This document shows, piece after piece, positions 17,148 to 25,852 of a stretch of DNA of 64,000 nt. Within the stretch, counting starts at the first letter, position 1, and every line of letters begins with the position of its first letter. The stretch is from positions 27,793 to 91,792 of the forward strand of contig NZ_BAAAPC010000023.1 in NCBI RefSeq assembly GCF_039530945.1, given 5' to 3'. The notes beneath the pieces are model-generated. The model did not search any database and was not told the origin of the DNA. It was given only the letters and a program-made list of their open reading frames with translations. This DNA is from Nocardiopsis_C rhodophaea (GTDB lineage Bacteria; Actinomycetota; Actinomycetes; Streptosporangiales; Streptosporangiaceae). A program made the translations under genes and the position numbers.

Positions 17148-18173
17148 ATGACCAATCCCACCGCACCCGTGCCGCACGCGCCGGAGGCGCCTGACCGCAA
17201 CCTGGCACTCGAACTGGTCCGGGTGACCGAAGCCGCCGCTCTGGCCGCGGGCCGCTGGGTCGGCAAGGGAGACAAGATCGGGGCCGACGGTGTGGCCGTG
17301 CGCGGTATGCGCCACCTGATCAGCACCGTGTCGATGGACGGAACCGTCGTTATCGGCGAGGGGGAGAAGGACAACGCCCCGATGCTGTTCAACGGCGAGC
17401 GTGTCGGCGACGGCGCGGGGCCGGAGTGCGACGTGGCGGTCGACCCGATCGACGGCACCCGGCTGACCGCGATGGGTATGCCGAACGCGATCGCGGTCAT
17501 CGCCGTGAGCCCCCGCGGGTCAATGTTCGACCCGTCCGCCGTCTTCTACATGGACAAGCTGGCGACCGGTCCCGCGGCGGCGGGCGTGGTGGATATCACC
17601 GCGCCGGTCGGCGACAACATCCGGGCGGTGGCCCGCGCCAAGGGCGGCACCCCCGCTGATGTGACGGTCGTCATCCTCGACCGGCCGCGGCACAAGTCGA
17701 TCGTGCGCGAGGTGCGTGAGGCCGGTGCGCGCATCAAGTTCATCACCGACGGCGACGTGGCCGGTGCCATCATGGCCGCCCGCGAGGGGACCGGTGTGGA
17801 CCTGCTGCTGGGGATCGGCGGTACGCCCGAGGGCATCATCACGGCGTGCGCGATGAAGTGCCTCGGCGGTGTGATCCAGGGCCGGTTGTGGCCACAGGAC
17901 GAGGATGAGCGGCGCAAGGCGATCGACGCCGGGCACGACCTGGACCGTGTCCTGACGACCGACGACCTGGTCGCTTCCGAGGACGTGTTCTTCGCGGCGA
18001 CCGGCATCACCGACGGCGAGCTGGTCGGAGGCGTCCGCTACCAGCCCGGAGGCGCCGTCACCGACTCGCTGGTGATGCGCGGGCGCAGCGGCACGGTCCG
18101 CAAGGTGCACAGCGAGCACCGCATCGACAAGCTCGCGACCTACTCCGGCGTGGACTTCGAGACCGCTCGTTAG
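17148..18173 (+). CDS. glpX: Class II fructose-1,6-bisphosphatase
   Basis: 341 residues. It removes the 1-phosphate of fructose-1,6-bisphosphate in gluconeogenesis and is Mg/Mn-dependent. Family motifs: GKGDKIGADGVAV, VSMDGTVVIGEGEKDNAPML, DVAVDPIDGTRLTAMG and LLGIGGTPEGIITACAMK. Full length compared with the family (about 330-345). It stands between the divergent TetR gene and a DUF3352 gene 99 nt downstream. The association with fumC further on matches the glpX-fum pairing of mycobacteria. Confidence 0.95.
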   Translation: MTNPTAPVPHAPEAPDRNLALELVRVTEAAALAAGRWVGKGDKIGADGVAVRGMRHLISTVSMDGTVVIGEGEKDNAPMLFNGERVGDGAGPECDVAVDPIDGTRLTAMGMPNAIAVIAVSPRGSMFDPSAVFYMDKLATGPAAAGVVDITAPVGDNIRAVARAKGGTPADVTVVILDRPRHKSIVREVREAGARIKFITDGDVAGAIMAAREGTGVDLLLGIGGTPEGIITACAMKCLGGVIQGRLWPQDEDERRKAIDAGHDLDRVLTTDDLVASEDVFFAATGITDGELVGGVRYQPGGAVTDSLVMRGRSGTVRKVHSEHRIDKLATYSGVDFETAR

Positions 18174-18272
18174 GGACTGTCCGGCCCGGCGATATGGGCG
18201 GGATCAGGGGAAATTGACGACCTCGGGATTGGTACGGTCTACATCGACCAAGCTTGTCCCTCCGGAGGTTCG

Positions 18273-19856
18273 ATGTCCTATCCTGACCCGCCCAACCAGC
18301 CGTCGTGGGCGCCTCCCGGTCCGCAGACCGGGGGACAGCCCGCCGGACAACCCGGATATCCGGGATATCCGATGGGCATGGGCGCACCGCAGCCGCCGCA
18401 GTACGCCGCACCGCGGAAGAAGCGCATCTGGATGGTCCCGGTCGCCGCGGGCTTGGGTGTCGTGCTGCTGGCGTCCACCGTGTGGGCGGCCAACACGGTA
18501 CTCGGAGGGTGGTTCGGCGGACCGCAGCCGGAGACGGTCATGCCGTCGTCGTCGGTGATGTTCGCCAAGCTCGACCTGAAGCCGTCGGGCGGGCAGCTGG
18601 CGAACTACGCGGAGTTCGCGGGCAAGCTGCCGGACGAGGTCAAGGACGAGCTCGACCCCGAATCCGACCCCGCGCGCGACCTCGTCGAGAGCGAGTTCGA
18701 CTACCTCGACTACGACAAGGACGTCGAGCCGTGGCTCGGCAAGCGCTTCGGGTTCGCGATGTGGGAGACCGACTCCGAGGCCGCCCAGGTCTCCCGGGAC
18801 GGCATGGCGGCGGCGTTCGCCGTGGCCGTGACCGATGAGGACGCCGCCCGGACAGCGCTGCAGGAGGTCCAGAAGAAGGAGGACCTGTCCTTCGACTTCC
18901 GGGACGACTTCGCCCTCCTCGCACCGAACAGCGCGACGCTCAGCGACCTGGACAGCAAGATCGCGGCCAGCGGCACACTCGACGCCCAGGAGGACTTCGC
19001 GTCCGACATGCAGAGCATCGGCGGCGACACCCTGGCGACGGCGTGGATGGACCTGGGAGAGTTCAGCAGGATCCAGGCCGACTCGCCTTCCAGCGGCTAC
19101 GGCAGGTCCTCCAACCCCTTCGACGACCTGACCGGCGGTGAGGACGTCGAAGGCCGCGTCGCGATGTCGCTGAAGATCGAGAGCGAGTACGCGGAAGTGC
19201 GCGGCGACATGTTCGACGTCAAGAGCGGCAACGCCCTGGACGACTACAAGGCTCCCGAGCCCGGGCTGGAGGCGATGTCGTCTCTGCCGAACAACACCGT
19301 GATGGCGGTGGGCGGCAGCGGCCTGGACAGCGTGGCCGAACAGGTCTGGGAGGAGAACCCCGACGACTTCGGCGACTTCGAGGACGCCCTGGACGCGCAG
19401 GACGTGTCCCTGCCCGAGGGCTTCACCCAGCTCCTGGGGTCCAAGACCGCGCTCGGCATCACCGATGTCGAGGGGTCGTTCGACGACGTCTTCTCCAACG
19501 ACTTCTCCCTCCAGTACCGAGCGACCGGTGCCGACGCCGACCTGCTGGAGGAGATCGCCACGGCGATGTCCGAGGCCAACTACAAGTCCGCCCCGGGCGT
19601 GGACACGGACGGCGACACGGTCGTCATCTCCTCGGGGGCGACCGGCGCCGGAAAACTCGGTGACGACGCCTTCTTCCAGCGGGTCATGGAGGGGACGGAG
19701 GACTCCCACGTCGGTGTGTACATGAACCTGCGGGAGTTCTCGCCGGACGACGACATCGCCAACCCCGAGCAGTGGGGGGCCGTGGGCGGCGCGGTGAACT
19801 TCGACGGGTCCAACGGTTCCATCGTGGCGCGGTGGGCTCCGTCCGGCGGCGCCTAG
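18273..19856 (+). CDS. DUF3352 domain membrane protein
   Basis: 527 residues. Cytoplasmic Pro/Gly/Gln-rich N-terminus (1-48), a transmembrane helix (about 50-72, IWMVPVAAGLGVVLLASTVWAAN), and a long acidic extracellular region. PETVMPSSSVMFAKLDLKPSG marks the start of DUF3352, and repeated aspartate-rich segments follow. The family is common in Streptomyces and Nocardiopsis and has no established function; the layout suggests an extracytoplasmic binding or scaffold role. ATG preceded by CGGAGG. A terminator follows. Confidence 0.8.
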   Translation: MSYPDPPNQPSWAPPGPQTGGQPAGQPGYPGYPMGMGAPQPPQYAAPRKKRIWMVPVAAGLGVVLLASTVWAANTVLGGWFGGPQPETVMPSSSVMFAKLDLKPSGGQLANYAEFAGKLPDEVKDELDPESDPARDLVESEFDYLDYDKDVEPWLGKRFGFAMWETDSEAAQVSRDGMAAAFAVAVTDEDAARTALQEVQKKEDLSFDFRDDFALLAPNSATLSDLDSKIAASGTLDAQEDFASDMQSIGGDTLATAWMDLGEFSRIQADSPSSGYGRSSNPFDDLTGGEDVEGRVAMSLKIESEYAEVRGDMFDVKSGNALDDYKAPEPGLEAMSSLPNNTVMAVGGSGLDSVAEQVWEENPDDFGDFEDALDAQDVSLPEGFTQLLGSKTALGITDVEGSFDDVFSNDFSLQYRATGADADLLEEIATAMSEANYKSAPGVDTDGDTVVISSGATGAGKLGDDAFFQRVMEGTEDSHVGVYMNLREFSPDDDIANPEQWGAVGGAVNFDGSNGSIVARWAPSGGA

Positions 19857-19914
19857 GCCGCGGCCTGACGCGACCGCGGCGACCGTAGCGGCCGCGGACG
19901 GCCCGAGCGGCGAG

Positions 19915-19948
19915 CGGGCGGCACCCCCAGCGGGGATGCCGCCCGTTT
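19915..19948 (+). terminator. Hairpin with T-run after DUF3352 gene
   Basis: CGGGCGGCACCCC pairs with GGGGATGCCGCCCG around a short AGC loop with one bulged base, followed by TTT. It lies 58 nt after the stop. Confidence 0.7.
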
Positions 19949-20012
19949 CGCGTTCCGGACCGTCGGCACGCACCACCGCCGAAAGCGGCCGATCCGGCTA
20001 ACGTGGGGTGGT

Positions 20013-20621
20013 GTGGACAACGCACTGCCTCCGGAACGGCTGCGCGCCTCCCATGCCGATCGGGAGCGCGTCTTCGACGTGCTGCGCAGCGCCGTGGAGG
20101 ACGGGCGGCTGGACATCTCCGAGTTCGAGGAGCGCGCCGAACGCGTCTACCGGGCGCGCACGCTCGGCGAGCTGCCCGCGATCACCCGCGACCTCGTCCC
20201 GGCCGATCGGCAGCCGATCCAGCCGTACGCGGGGCCGGTGACCGCGTTCTTCGGCGATGTCCGCCGCTCCGGACGGTGGGTCCTGCGAGCCGAGGAGCAC
20301 GTGGTGGCCGTCGGCGGCACCGCCGATGTGGATCTGCGCGAGGCGCTGATGATGCGTAGCCGGGTCCGCATGAACGCCTTCAGCCTCTTCGGCCGCGTCC
20401 GCATCCGCGTGCCCGAGGGGATCGACGTGCGGATGGGCGGCCGGGCGTTCCTCGGGCGGCGCACCAGCGGCGCGCGTCCGCCGGAGGAGAGCGACGCGCC
20501 GGTCCTGGAGATCGAGGGGTTCTCCCTCTTCGGCTCGGTGAGCGTGCACGCGCCGCGGCGGCGGAGCCGACGCGGGCGTTGGTCTCTGCCCCGATGGCGC
20601 GGGCGCCGCGAACTCGACTAG
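20013..20621 (+). CDS. DUF1707 (SHOCT-like) domain protein
   Basis: 202 residues. The N-terminal DUF1707 motif is LRASHADRERVFDVLRSAVEDGRL with EFEERAERVYRARTLGEL (about 10-55). A C-terminal beta-rich domain contains AVGGTADVDLREA, FSLFGRVRIRVPEGIDV and FSLFGSVSV, like the cell-wall-active-antibiotics-response (LiaF-type) fold. DUF1707 proteins of actinobacteria are usually tied to envelope stress, but this one has no membrane helix. GTG start preceded by GTGGGGTG. Single gene. Confidence 0.85.
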   Translation: MDNALPPERLRASHADRERVFDVLRSAVEDGRLDISEFEERAERVYRARTLGELPAITRDLVPADRQPIQPYAGPVTAFFGDVRRSGRWVLRAEEHVVAVGGTADVDLREALMMRSRVRMNAFSLFGRVRIRVPEGIDVRMGGRAFLGRRTSGARPPEESDAPVLEIEGFSLFGSVSVHAPRRRSRRGRWSLPRWRGRRELD

Positions 20622-21064
20622 ACGCGTGATTCCCGGGAGGGCTGTTCAAGGTCGTCTCCGGTGAGTGACCGGAGGACGGGGCTGGCCCATGCGGTGGGTG
20701 CTCCCGACCGCGACGGTCGGCGAGCGGCTCGGCGTCGTGCTCGATACATATCCGGATACCACCCCCGGAATGTTGAAGGTTAACCGAGTGCCAGGTAAGT
20801 GATCTCTAGCGTCCACGCCACCCCCGCACCAGAAGGCCACTGGTCCGCCCCACCGCCTGCACTGGTCCATGCCTCTTCGGTGATCTCCGTTGTCCCCACG
20901 TTGACCTGCACGGACAAATGACAGGAAAGTACCTTTCCTTTTAGTTGAATCCGTGCCTATATTTCGGTCACCCCCCACCATTCGGTGCGCACCGTCTGGA
21001 ACTCCCCCGGTGGGCCCCGGGGCGCGGTCCCGGCCCCGGCCCCCGCTCCCACAGGAGGACACCT
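20622..21064. promoter_or_regulatory. Control region upstream of the AA10 LPMO
   Basis: 443 bp without a gene. A 7-bp hairpin at 20656-20674 may terminate the DUF1707 transcript. Two direct ACTGGTCC motifs lie near 20834 and 20861; the second continues to ATGCC and so resembles a degenerate DasR site (consensus ACTGGTCTAGACCA). A palindrome AGGAAAG-TAC-CTTTCCT sits at 20923-20939, and an A/T-rich element TATATT near 20958 could be the -10. The ATG at 21065 has AGGAGG at 7-nt spacing. Confidence 0.4.
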
Positions 21065-21700
21065 ATGCCCAGACGACGCACGACGGCCGCCCTCGCCGTG
21101 ATCGGCGGCTTCACCCTGCTGTTCAGCGGACTCACCGCGTCCGCCGCCAACGCCCACGGCAGCATGCAGGACCCCGTCAGCCGGGTCTACAACTGCCGGT
21201 TGGAAGGGCCGGAAAACCCCCGTTCCGACGCGTGCCGAGACGCCATCGCCCGCGGCGGCACACAGCCCGTCTACGACTGGATGGAGGTCAACATCCCCAA
21301 CGCCGCCGGACGGCACCGCCAGCTCATCCCCGACGGGCGGCTGTGCAGCGCCGGACGCGCCAAGTACGCGGCCTTCGACGCGGCGCGCACCGACTGGGTC
21401 GCCACCGACCTGCCCTCGGGCGGGACGCGGACCCTCACCTTCCACGCCACCGCCCCGCACCGCGGGACCTACGAGTTCTACCTGACCCGGGACGGCTACA
21501 ACCCGGCCCTGCCGCTGGCCTGGTCCGACCTGGAACCGACACCGCTGACGACGGTCACCGACCCGGCGACCTGGAACGGCCGGTGGAGCACCACGGTGCG
21601 GCTGCCGAACAAGAGCGGACGGCACATGCTGTTCGTGATCTGGCAGCGGTCCGACAGCCCCGAGGCGTTCTACTCCTGCTCCGACGTGGTCTTCAGGTGA
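21065..21700 (+). CDS. Secreted lytic polysaccharide monooxygenase, AA10 (CBM33)
   Basis: 211 residues. Copper enzyme that cleaves chitin or cellulose oxidatively. Sec signal peptide (residues 1-30, ending TASAANA) cleaves to expose His31 as the new N-terminus; His31 and His132 (in HATAPHRGTYEFY) make the histidine brace. Phe202 in AFYSCSDVVF is in the position of the axial aromatic. Two or more disulfides are likely (Cys44, 57, 94, 205). Single-domain form without a binding module. Whether it acts on chitin or cellulose is not certain. The good SD (AGGAGG) fixes the start; the frame is open further upstream. Confidence 0.92.
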   Translation: MPRRRTTAALAVIGGFTLLFSGLTASAANAHGSMQDPVSRVYNCRLEGPENPRSDACRDAIARGGTQPVYDWMEVNIPNAAGRHRQLIPDGRLCSAGRAKYAAFDAARTDWVATDLPSGGTRTLTFHATAPHRGTYEFYLTRDGYNPALPLAWSDLEPTPLTTVTDPATWNGRWSTTVRLPNKSGRHMLFVIWQRSDSPEAFYSCSDVVFR

Positions 21701-21737
21701 CACGCGCCGCGGCGCTCGGCTGACGGACCCTCCCCCC

Positions 21738-21771
21738 CGGCCCCGGACCGTCCCGCAGCGGCCCGGGGCCG
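21738..21771 (+). terminator. Hairpin after LPMO gene
   Basis: 9-bp stem CGGCCCCGG (21738-21746) / CCGGGGCCG (21763-21771), 16-nt loop, 37 nt after the stop. No T-tract. Confidence 0.45.
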
Positions 21772-21900
21772 CCTTCGCGACCAACGTGACGCTCAGCACG
21801 TTCCGGGAGGTCGTGGGCGTGTGAAGCGGGGTGCGGGAAGCCTCGGCGCGGGGTATCTGGCAGTCTTGTGCACAGGTTTCCCTGGAGGTGTCTTTCAGCA

Positions 21901-23286
21901 ATGAGTGAATTCCGCATCGAGCACGACTCGATGGGCGAGGTCAAGGTCCCCGCCGACGCCAAGTGGCGTGCGCAGACGCAGCGCGCGGTCGAGAACTTCC
22001 CGATCTCGGGGCAGGGCCTGGAGAGCGCGCACATCGCCGCTCTGGGGCACATCAAGGCCGCCGCCGCCAAGGTCAACGCCGAGCTCGGGGTCGTGCCGGA
22101 CCGCCTCGCCAAGGCGATCCGCGAGGCCGCCCTGGAGGTCGCCGAGGGCAAGTGGGACGACCACTTCCCGATCGATGTGTTCCAGACGGGTTCCGGCACG
22201 TCCAGCAACATGAACACCAACGAGGTCGTCGCGACGCTGGCGAGCGCGCGCCTCGGCGAGGACGTCCACCCCAACGACCACGTCAACGCCTCGCAGTCGT
22301 CCAACGACGTGTTCCCCTCGTCGATCCACATCGCCGCGACCGCGGCCGTGGTCAACGAGCTGATCCCCGCGCTGCGCCACCTGGAGGGCGAGTTCACCCG
22401 CAAGTCGGTGGAGTTCTCGACCGTCGTGAAGAGCGGGCGCACGCACCTGATGGACGCCACCCCGGTCACCCTGGGCCAGGAGTTCGCCGGCTACGCGGCA
22501 CAGGTGCGTTACGGGGTCGAGCGCCTGCAGGCCGTTCTGCCGCGCGTCGCCGAGCTGCCGCTGGGCGGCACCGCCGTCGGCACCGGCATCAACACCCCCG
22601 AGGGCTTCTCCGAGCGGGTCATCGCCGAGATCGCGAACGCCACCGGTCTGCCGCTGACCGAGGCCCGCGACCACTTCGAGGCGCAGGGCGCCCGCGACGG
22701 CCTGGTCGAACTCTCCGGCCAGCTGCGGACCATCGCGGTGAGCTTCGCCAAGTTCGCCAACGACATCCGCTGGATGGGCTCCGGCCCGCGCACCGGCCTC
22801 CAGGAGATCTTCCTGCCCGACCTCCAGCCGGGGTCCTCGATCATGCCCGGCAAGGTCAACCCGGTGCTGTGCGAGGCCATGCTGCAGGTCTCCTCGCAGG
22901 TCGTCGGCAACGACGCGGCGGTGGCGTTCGGCGGGGCCAGCGGCAACTTCGAGCTCAACGTGCAGCTCCCGCTGATCGCCCGCAACGTGCTGGAGTCGGT
23001 CCGCCTGCTGGCCAACGTCTCCCGCGTGTTCGCCGACCGCTGCGTGGCCGGGATCGAGGCCAACGAGGAGCGCTGCCGCGAGTACGCCGAGTCCTCCCCC
23101 TCCATCGTCACGCCGCTTAACCGCTACATCGGCTACGAGGAGGCCGCCAAGGTCGCCAAGCAGGCCCTGGCCGATCGCAAGACGATCCGCGAGGTCGTGC
23201 TCGAACGCGGCTACATCGCCGACGGCAAACTCACCGAGGCGCAGCTCGACGAGGCGCTCGACGTGCTGAAGATGACGAACTCCTAA
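21901..23286 (+). CDS. fumC: Class II fumarate hydratase
   Basis: 461 residues. Iron-independent interconversion of fumarate and malate in the TCA cycle. Motifs: TGSGTSSNMNTNEV, NDHVNASQSSNDVFPSSIH, SGRTHLMDATPVTLGQEF and the superfamily signature GSSIMPGKVNPV. Full length. The ATG MSEFRIEHDS is taken as start; the frame extends 33 nt further upstream without a good initiation site. The downstream terminator indicates a single-gene transcript. Confidence 0.96.
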   Translation: MSEFRIEHDSMGEVKVPADAKWRAQTQRAVENFPISGQGLESAHIAALGHIKAAAAKVNAELGVVPDRLAKAIREAALEVAEGKWDDHFPIDVFQTGSGTSSNMNTNEVVATLASARLGEDVHPNDHVNASQSSNDVFPSSIHIAATAAVVNELIPALRHLEGEFTRKSVEFSTVVKSGRTHLMDATPVTLGQEFAGYAAQVRYGVERLQAVLPRVAELPLGGTAVGTGINTPEGFSERVIAEIANATGLPLTEARDHFEAQGARDGLVELSGQLRTIAVSFAKFANDIRWMGSGPRTGLQEIFLPDLQPGSSIMPGKVNPVLCEAMLQVSSQVVGNDAAVAFGGASGNFELNVQLPLIARNVLESVRLLANVSRVFADRCVAGIEANEERCREYAESSPSIVTPLNRYIGYEEAAKVAKQALADRKTIREVVLERGYIADGKLTEAQLDEALDVLKMTNS

Positions 23287-23330
23287 GACGCGCGGCCTGG
23301 TCGCCCGCCCATCGGGCTCGAACGGCGGGG

Positions 23331-23375
23331 AAGCTGGTGTGCCGGGATGTCCCGGTGCGCCAGCTTTTCCTTTTT
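23331..23375 (+). terminator. Rho-independent terminator of fumC
   Basis: AAGCTGG...CCGGGA-TG-TCCCGG...CCAGCTT hairpin followed by TTCCTTTTT, the most classical terminator of the window. It starts 44 nt after the fumC stop. Confidence 0.85.
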
Positions 23376-23512
23376 CCGCGCTCCTTCTCCGATAACGTCG
23401 TGGCCGATTCACGCCAATTCGCCGGAAAGTGATCATCATCGTGATCTTGTGAGTAATCTGCAGGTGAACCCACTGCGTTTCCCCCCATTCTCTCCCCCGG
23501 CAAAGGCTGCTC

Positions 23513-25213
23513 ATGGCGAAGAGCAACGACGGCGGCGAGCGCGTCATCGCCGACAGGTACCGGCTGCGGAGCAAACTCGGTGCCGGCGGCATGGGCGTCG
23601 TGTGGCTGGCGTGGGACCCCCATCTTGCCCGCGAGGTCGCCGTCAAGGAGGTGCTGCTTCCCGACGGTCTCACCGAGTCCCAGCGCGCGGAGGCGCACGC
23701 GCGGGTGCGGCGCGAGGCCCAGTCGGCCGCCCGCGTCACCCACCCCTCGGTCGTCACCATCCACGACGTCCTCGACGTCGAGGGCCACCCCTGGGTGGTG
23801 ATGGAGCTGATCCGCGGCCGGTCGCTGCAGGAGGAGCTGAGCACCGGCGGCCCCCTCGACCTCCGGCGCGTCGCCGCGATCGCGCGGGAACTGCTCGAAG
23901 CGGTCCGCGCCGCCCACGCGGCGGGGGTGATCCACCGCGACATCAAACCCGCGAACGTCATGCTCACCGAGGGCGACCGGGTGACGCTCACCGACTTCGG
24001 GATCGCCACGGTCGAGGGCGGATCCACCATCACGCGCACCGGCACGCTGGTCGGCTCGCCCGAGTACATGCCGCCGGAGCGGGTCCGCGGTGAGCAGGCG
24101 ACCAGCGCCGCGGACCTGTGGAGCGTCGGGGTGACGCTGTACGCGATGTGTGAGGGCGCCTCCCCGTTCCACCGGGAGAGTGTCACCGCGGCGATCGCCG
24201 CGGTGCTCTCGGCCCCGGTCCCGCCCACGGAACGCGCGGGACCGCTGGCGCCGCTCATCCGGGGCCTGCTGGACCGTGACCCGGCGCGACGGCTCACCGC
24301 CGACCAGGCGCTAGGGCTGCTCGGCGAGAGCACGCCATCGCCCGGCCGAACGGCCACCGCGGACCGGGGGCGGCAGGACCCGCCTCCCCACCCCCAGCCA
24401 CCGCAGGGGCCCACGACGCCGTATCCCAGCGGTCCGGTGACGCCGCGGCCGCCCGGCTCCGTCACTCCGCGGCCGAACGGCCCGGTCACGCCCCGCCCCG
24501 GGGGCCCTTCGACACCGCACCCGGTGGGAGGGCAGCCCACCGGGGCGATGGCGTTTCCGCCCCCCGGCGGATGGTCCGCGCCGGCCCCCGCTCCCCCGCC
24601 TGGGGTGCCTCCCGCCGCCGGAGCCCACACGCGGCCCGGCGCACGGCGCTCACGTTCGGGGTGGGTGGGGGTCCTCCTTGCCGGGGGCGTGCTCGGTCTC
24701 CTGGCCCTGGTGCCGCTGGTCTGGCTCGCCATGTACGCGGCTGTGGACGGCCCCATGCGCGGCGCCACGACCTATTCCAACGCGTGGTACGCGATCGACC
24801 ACCCGTCGGACTGGGAGGTACGCGCGTCCAACGGCGACGATCGCGCTGTCGAGTTCACGCACCCCGACGGCGACGCCCAGCTCCACGTGGAATCGTGGAC
24901 GATCGAGGACTCCGAGCCGCAGAGCGCCTACGAGGTGCTGGTGTCGTTCGACGAGGAGGCCGAGGCCGGGGGCTACGAGACGATCGAGCTCGTCGGGTCC
25001 GCACCCGGCTTCCCGGCGTCCTGGGACGTCGCCTACGCGGAGATCGAATACGTCGATGGCAGCTGGACGACCCCGGAACGGCGGCTGGCCGCGCACGTCG
25101 TCGTGAAGGACGGCGAGGGCTACGTTCTGGTGTGGGACGTCCCGGCCCATGCGGCCACTGACTACCAGGGACTGCACCGATCGATCCTGGACTCCTTCGA
25201 GCCCCGGGCCTGA
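23513..25213 (+). CDS. Membrane Ser/Thr protein kinase (Hanks type)
   Basis: 566 residues. Kinase domain about 15-272: glycine loop GAGGMGVV (23-30), Lys45, catalytic HRDIKPANV with Asp143, DFG at 161-163, and an activation loop rich in Thr/Ser (GGSTITRTGTLVGSPEYMPPE). A Pro-rich linker (275-375) has several GPVTPRP-like repeats, then a transmembrane helix (385-410) and an extracellular domain of about 155 residues (TYSNAWYAIDHPSDWEV...). That domain has no PASTA repeats, so the signal sensed is not predictable. ATG 23513 follows an A/T-poor leader with a weak SD. Confidence 0.92.
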   Translation: MAKSNDGGERVIADRYRLRSKLGAGGMGVVWLAWDPHLAREVAVKEVLLPDGLTESQRAEAHARVRREAQSAARVTHPSVVTIHDVLDVEGHPWVVMELIRGRSLQEELSTGGPLDLRRVAAIARELLEAVRAAHAAGVIHRDIKPANVMLTEGDRVTLTDFGIATVEGGSTITRTGTLVGSPEYMPPERVRGEQATSAADLWSVGVTLYAMCEGASPFHRESVTAAIAAVLSAPVPPTERAGPLAPLIRGLLDRDPARRLTADQALGLLGESTPSPGRTATADRGRQDPPPHPQPPQGPTTPYPSGPVTPRPPGSVTPRPNGPVTPRPGGPSTPHPVGGQPTGAMAFPPPGGWSAPAPAPPPGVPPAAGAHTRPGARRSRSGWVGVLLAGGVLGLLALVPLVWLAMYAAVDGPMRGATTYSNAWYAIDHPSDWEVRASNGDDRAVEFTHPDGDAQLHVESWTIEDSEPQSAYEVLVSFDEEAEAGGYETIELVGSAPGFPASWDVAYAEIEYVDGSWTTPERRLAAHVVVKDGEGYVLVWDVPAHAATDYQGLHRSILDSFEPRA

Positions 25214-25253
25214 TCCGTGCTTCCCCGTGGATCCGCCTGGTCGCCCTGTCGGG

Positions 25254-25340
25254 TCACCCTGCTTCGACCGGGGGCGAGGAGTCCCGGCACCAGGGGCAGA
25301 TGGCTTTACCCTGCTTGTCTCTGCCGCACATTCGGCACAT
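25254..25340 (-). CDS. 28-aa zinc-ribbon miniprotein (putative)
   Basis: ATG frame reading MCRMCGRDKQGKAICPWCRD and ending SSPPVEAG. The arrangement C2-x2-C5-x9-C15-x2-C18 is a textbook zinc ribbon, unlikely to arise by chance in so short a frame. It starts 21 nt after the stop of the 95-residue hypothetical gene on the same strand, so the two probably form an operon. AGCAGGG lies just upstream of the ATG. No function can be assigned. Confidence 0.45.
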   Translation of the reverse strand: MCRMCGRDKQGKAICPWCRDSSPPVEAG

Positions 25341-25361
25341 ATGACCCTGCTCTACCTAGCG

Positions 25362-25649
25362 CTACATACTGGGGGCGATGACGACCCGGTACACCTGGCC
25401 GGGTGTCGTGGCGGCGATGTCGACCCGGAAGTCGGCGACGTTCACCGCCTGCTGCACGTCGTCGGCGAGGATCGGGGACGAGTCGAGCGGGTGCAGCCAC
25501 TTCCGCACCACCGATACCGCGTCCTCTACGGTACGTGCCGTGTCCTGGTGGGTCGGAGTGATCTTGCGGCCGGGGTTGTCCACATGGCTGATAGCGATTC
25601 GGTACACGCCGCGCTCCAGGGCCGGGGGATGTCGTCTCGTCTCCGCCAC
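25362..25649 (-). CDS. Hypothetical protein, 95 aa
   Basis: No family recognised. The GTG start (VAETRRHPPALERGVYRI) has GGGAGG at 5-nt spacing; the longer frame to 25718 starts with a Pro/Gly-rich stretch that looks non-coding. The sequence (YRIAISHVDNPGRKITPT, TVEDAVSVVRKWLHP, VADFRVDIAATTPGQVYRVV) suggests a small alpha/beta protein. It lies between the convergent kinase gene and the transglycosylase gene, with the zinc-ribbon frame directly downstream. The lower GC of its start region suggests accessory origin. Confidence 0.55.
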   Translation of the reverse strand: MAETRRHPPALERGVYRIAISHVDNPGRKITPTHQDTARTVEDAVSVVRKWLHPLDSSPILADDVQQAVNVADFRVDIAATTPGQVYRVVIAPSM

Positions 25650-25776
25650 CGTAACCTCCCGCTCCGGGGCCTGTCCGGACCCCGGCCTGAGCCGGTCACC
25701 CGATCCGGGCGGCCCCACGGATCTCGGTGACGGCGAGGAATGCTGGGTGTACCCCGGGAACGCTCCGGCGAATCGC

Positions 25777-25810
25777 GGTGGGCCCGCGGGCTGACGCCCG
25801 CGGGCCCACC
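25777..25810 (-). terminator. Perfect hairpin after transglycosylase gene
   Basis: 15-bp perfect stem GGTGGGCCCGCGGGC / GCCCGCGGGCCCACC with a TGAC loop, 42 nt beyond the stop at 25853. Confidence 0.75.
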
Positions 25811-25852
25811 GTGCACGCGCGGCCTCGGCTCACGCCATCGCACGCCGCTGGA

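Noticed and set aside
21895..24768. 957-codon minus-strand frame over fumC and the kinase gene
   Set aside because: A shadow of two clear + strand genes; no recognisable domain.
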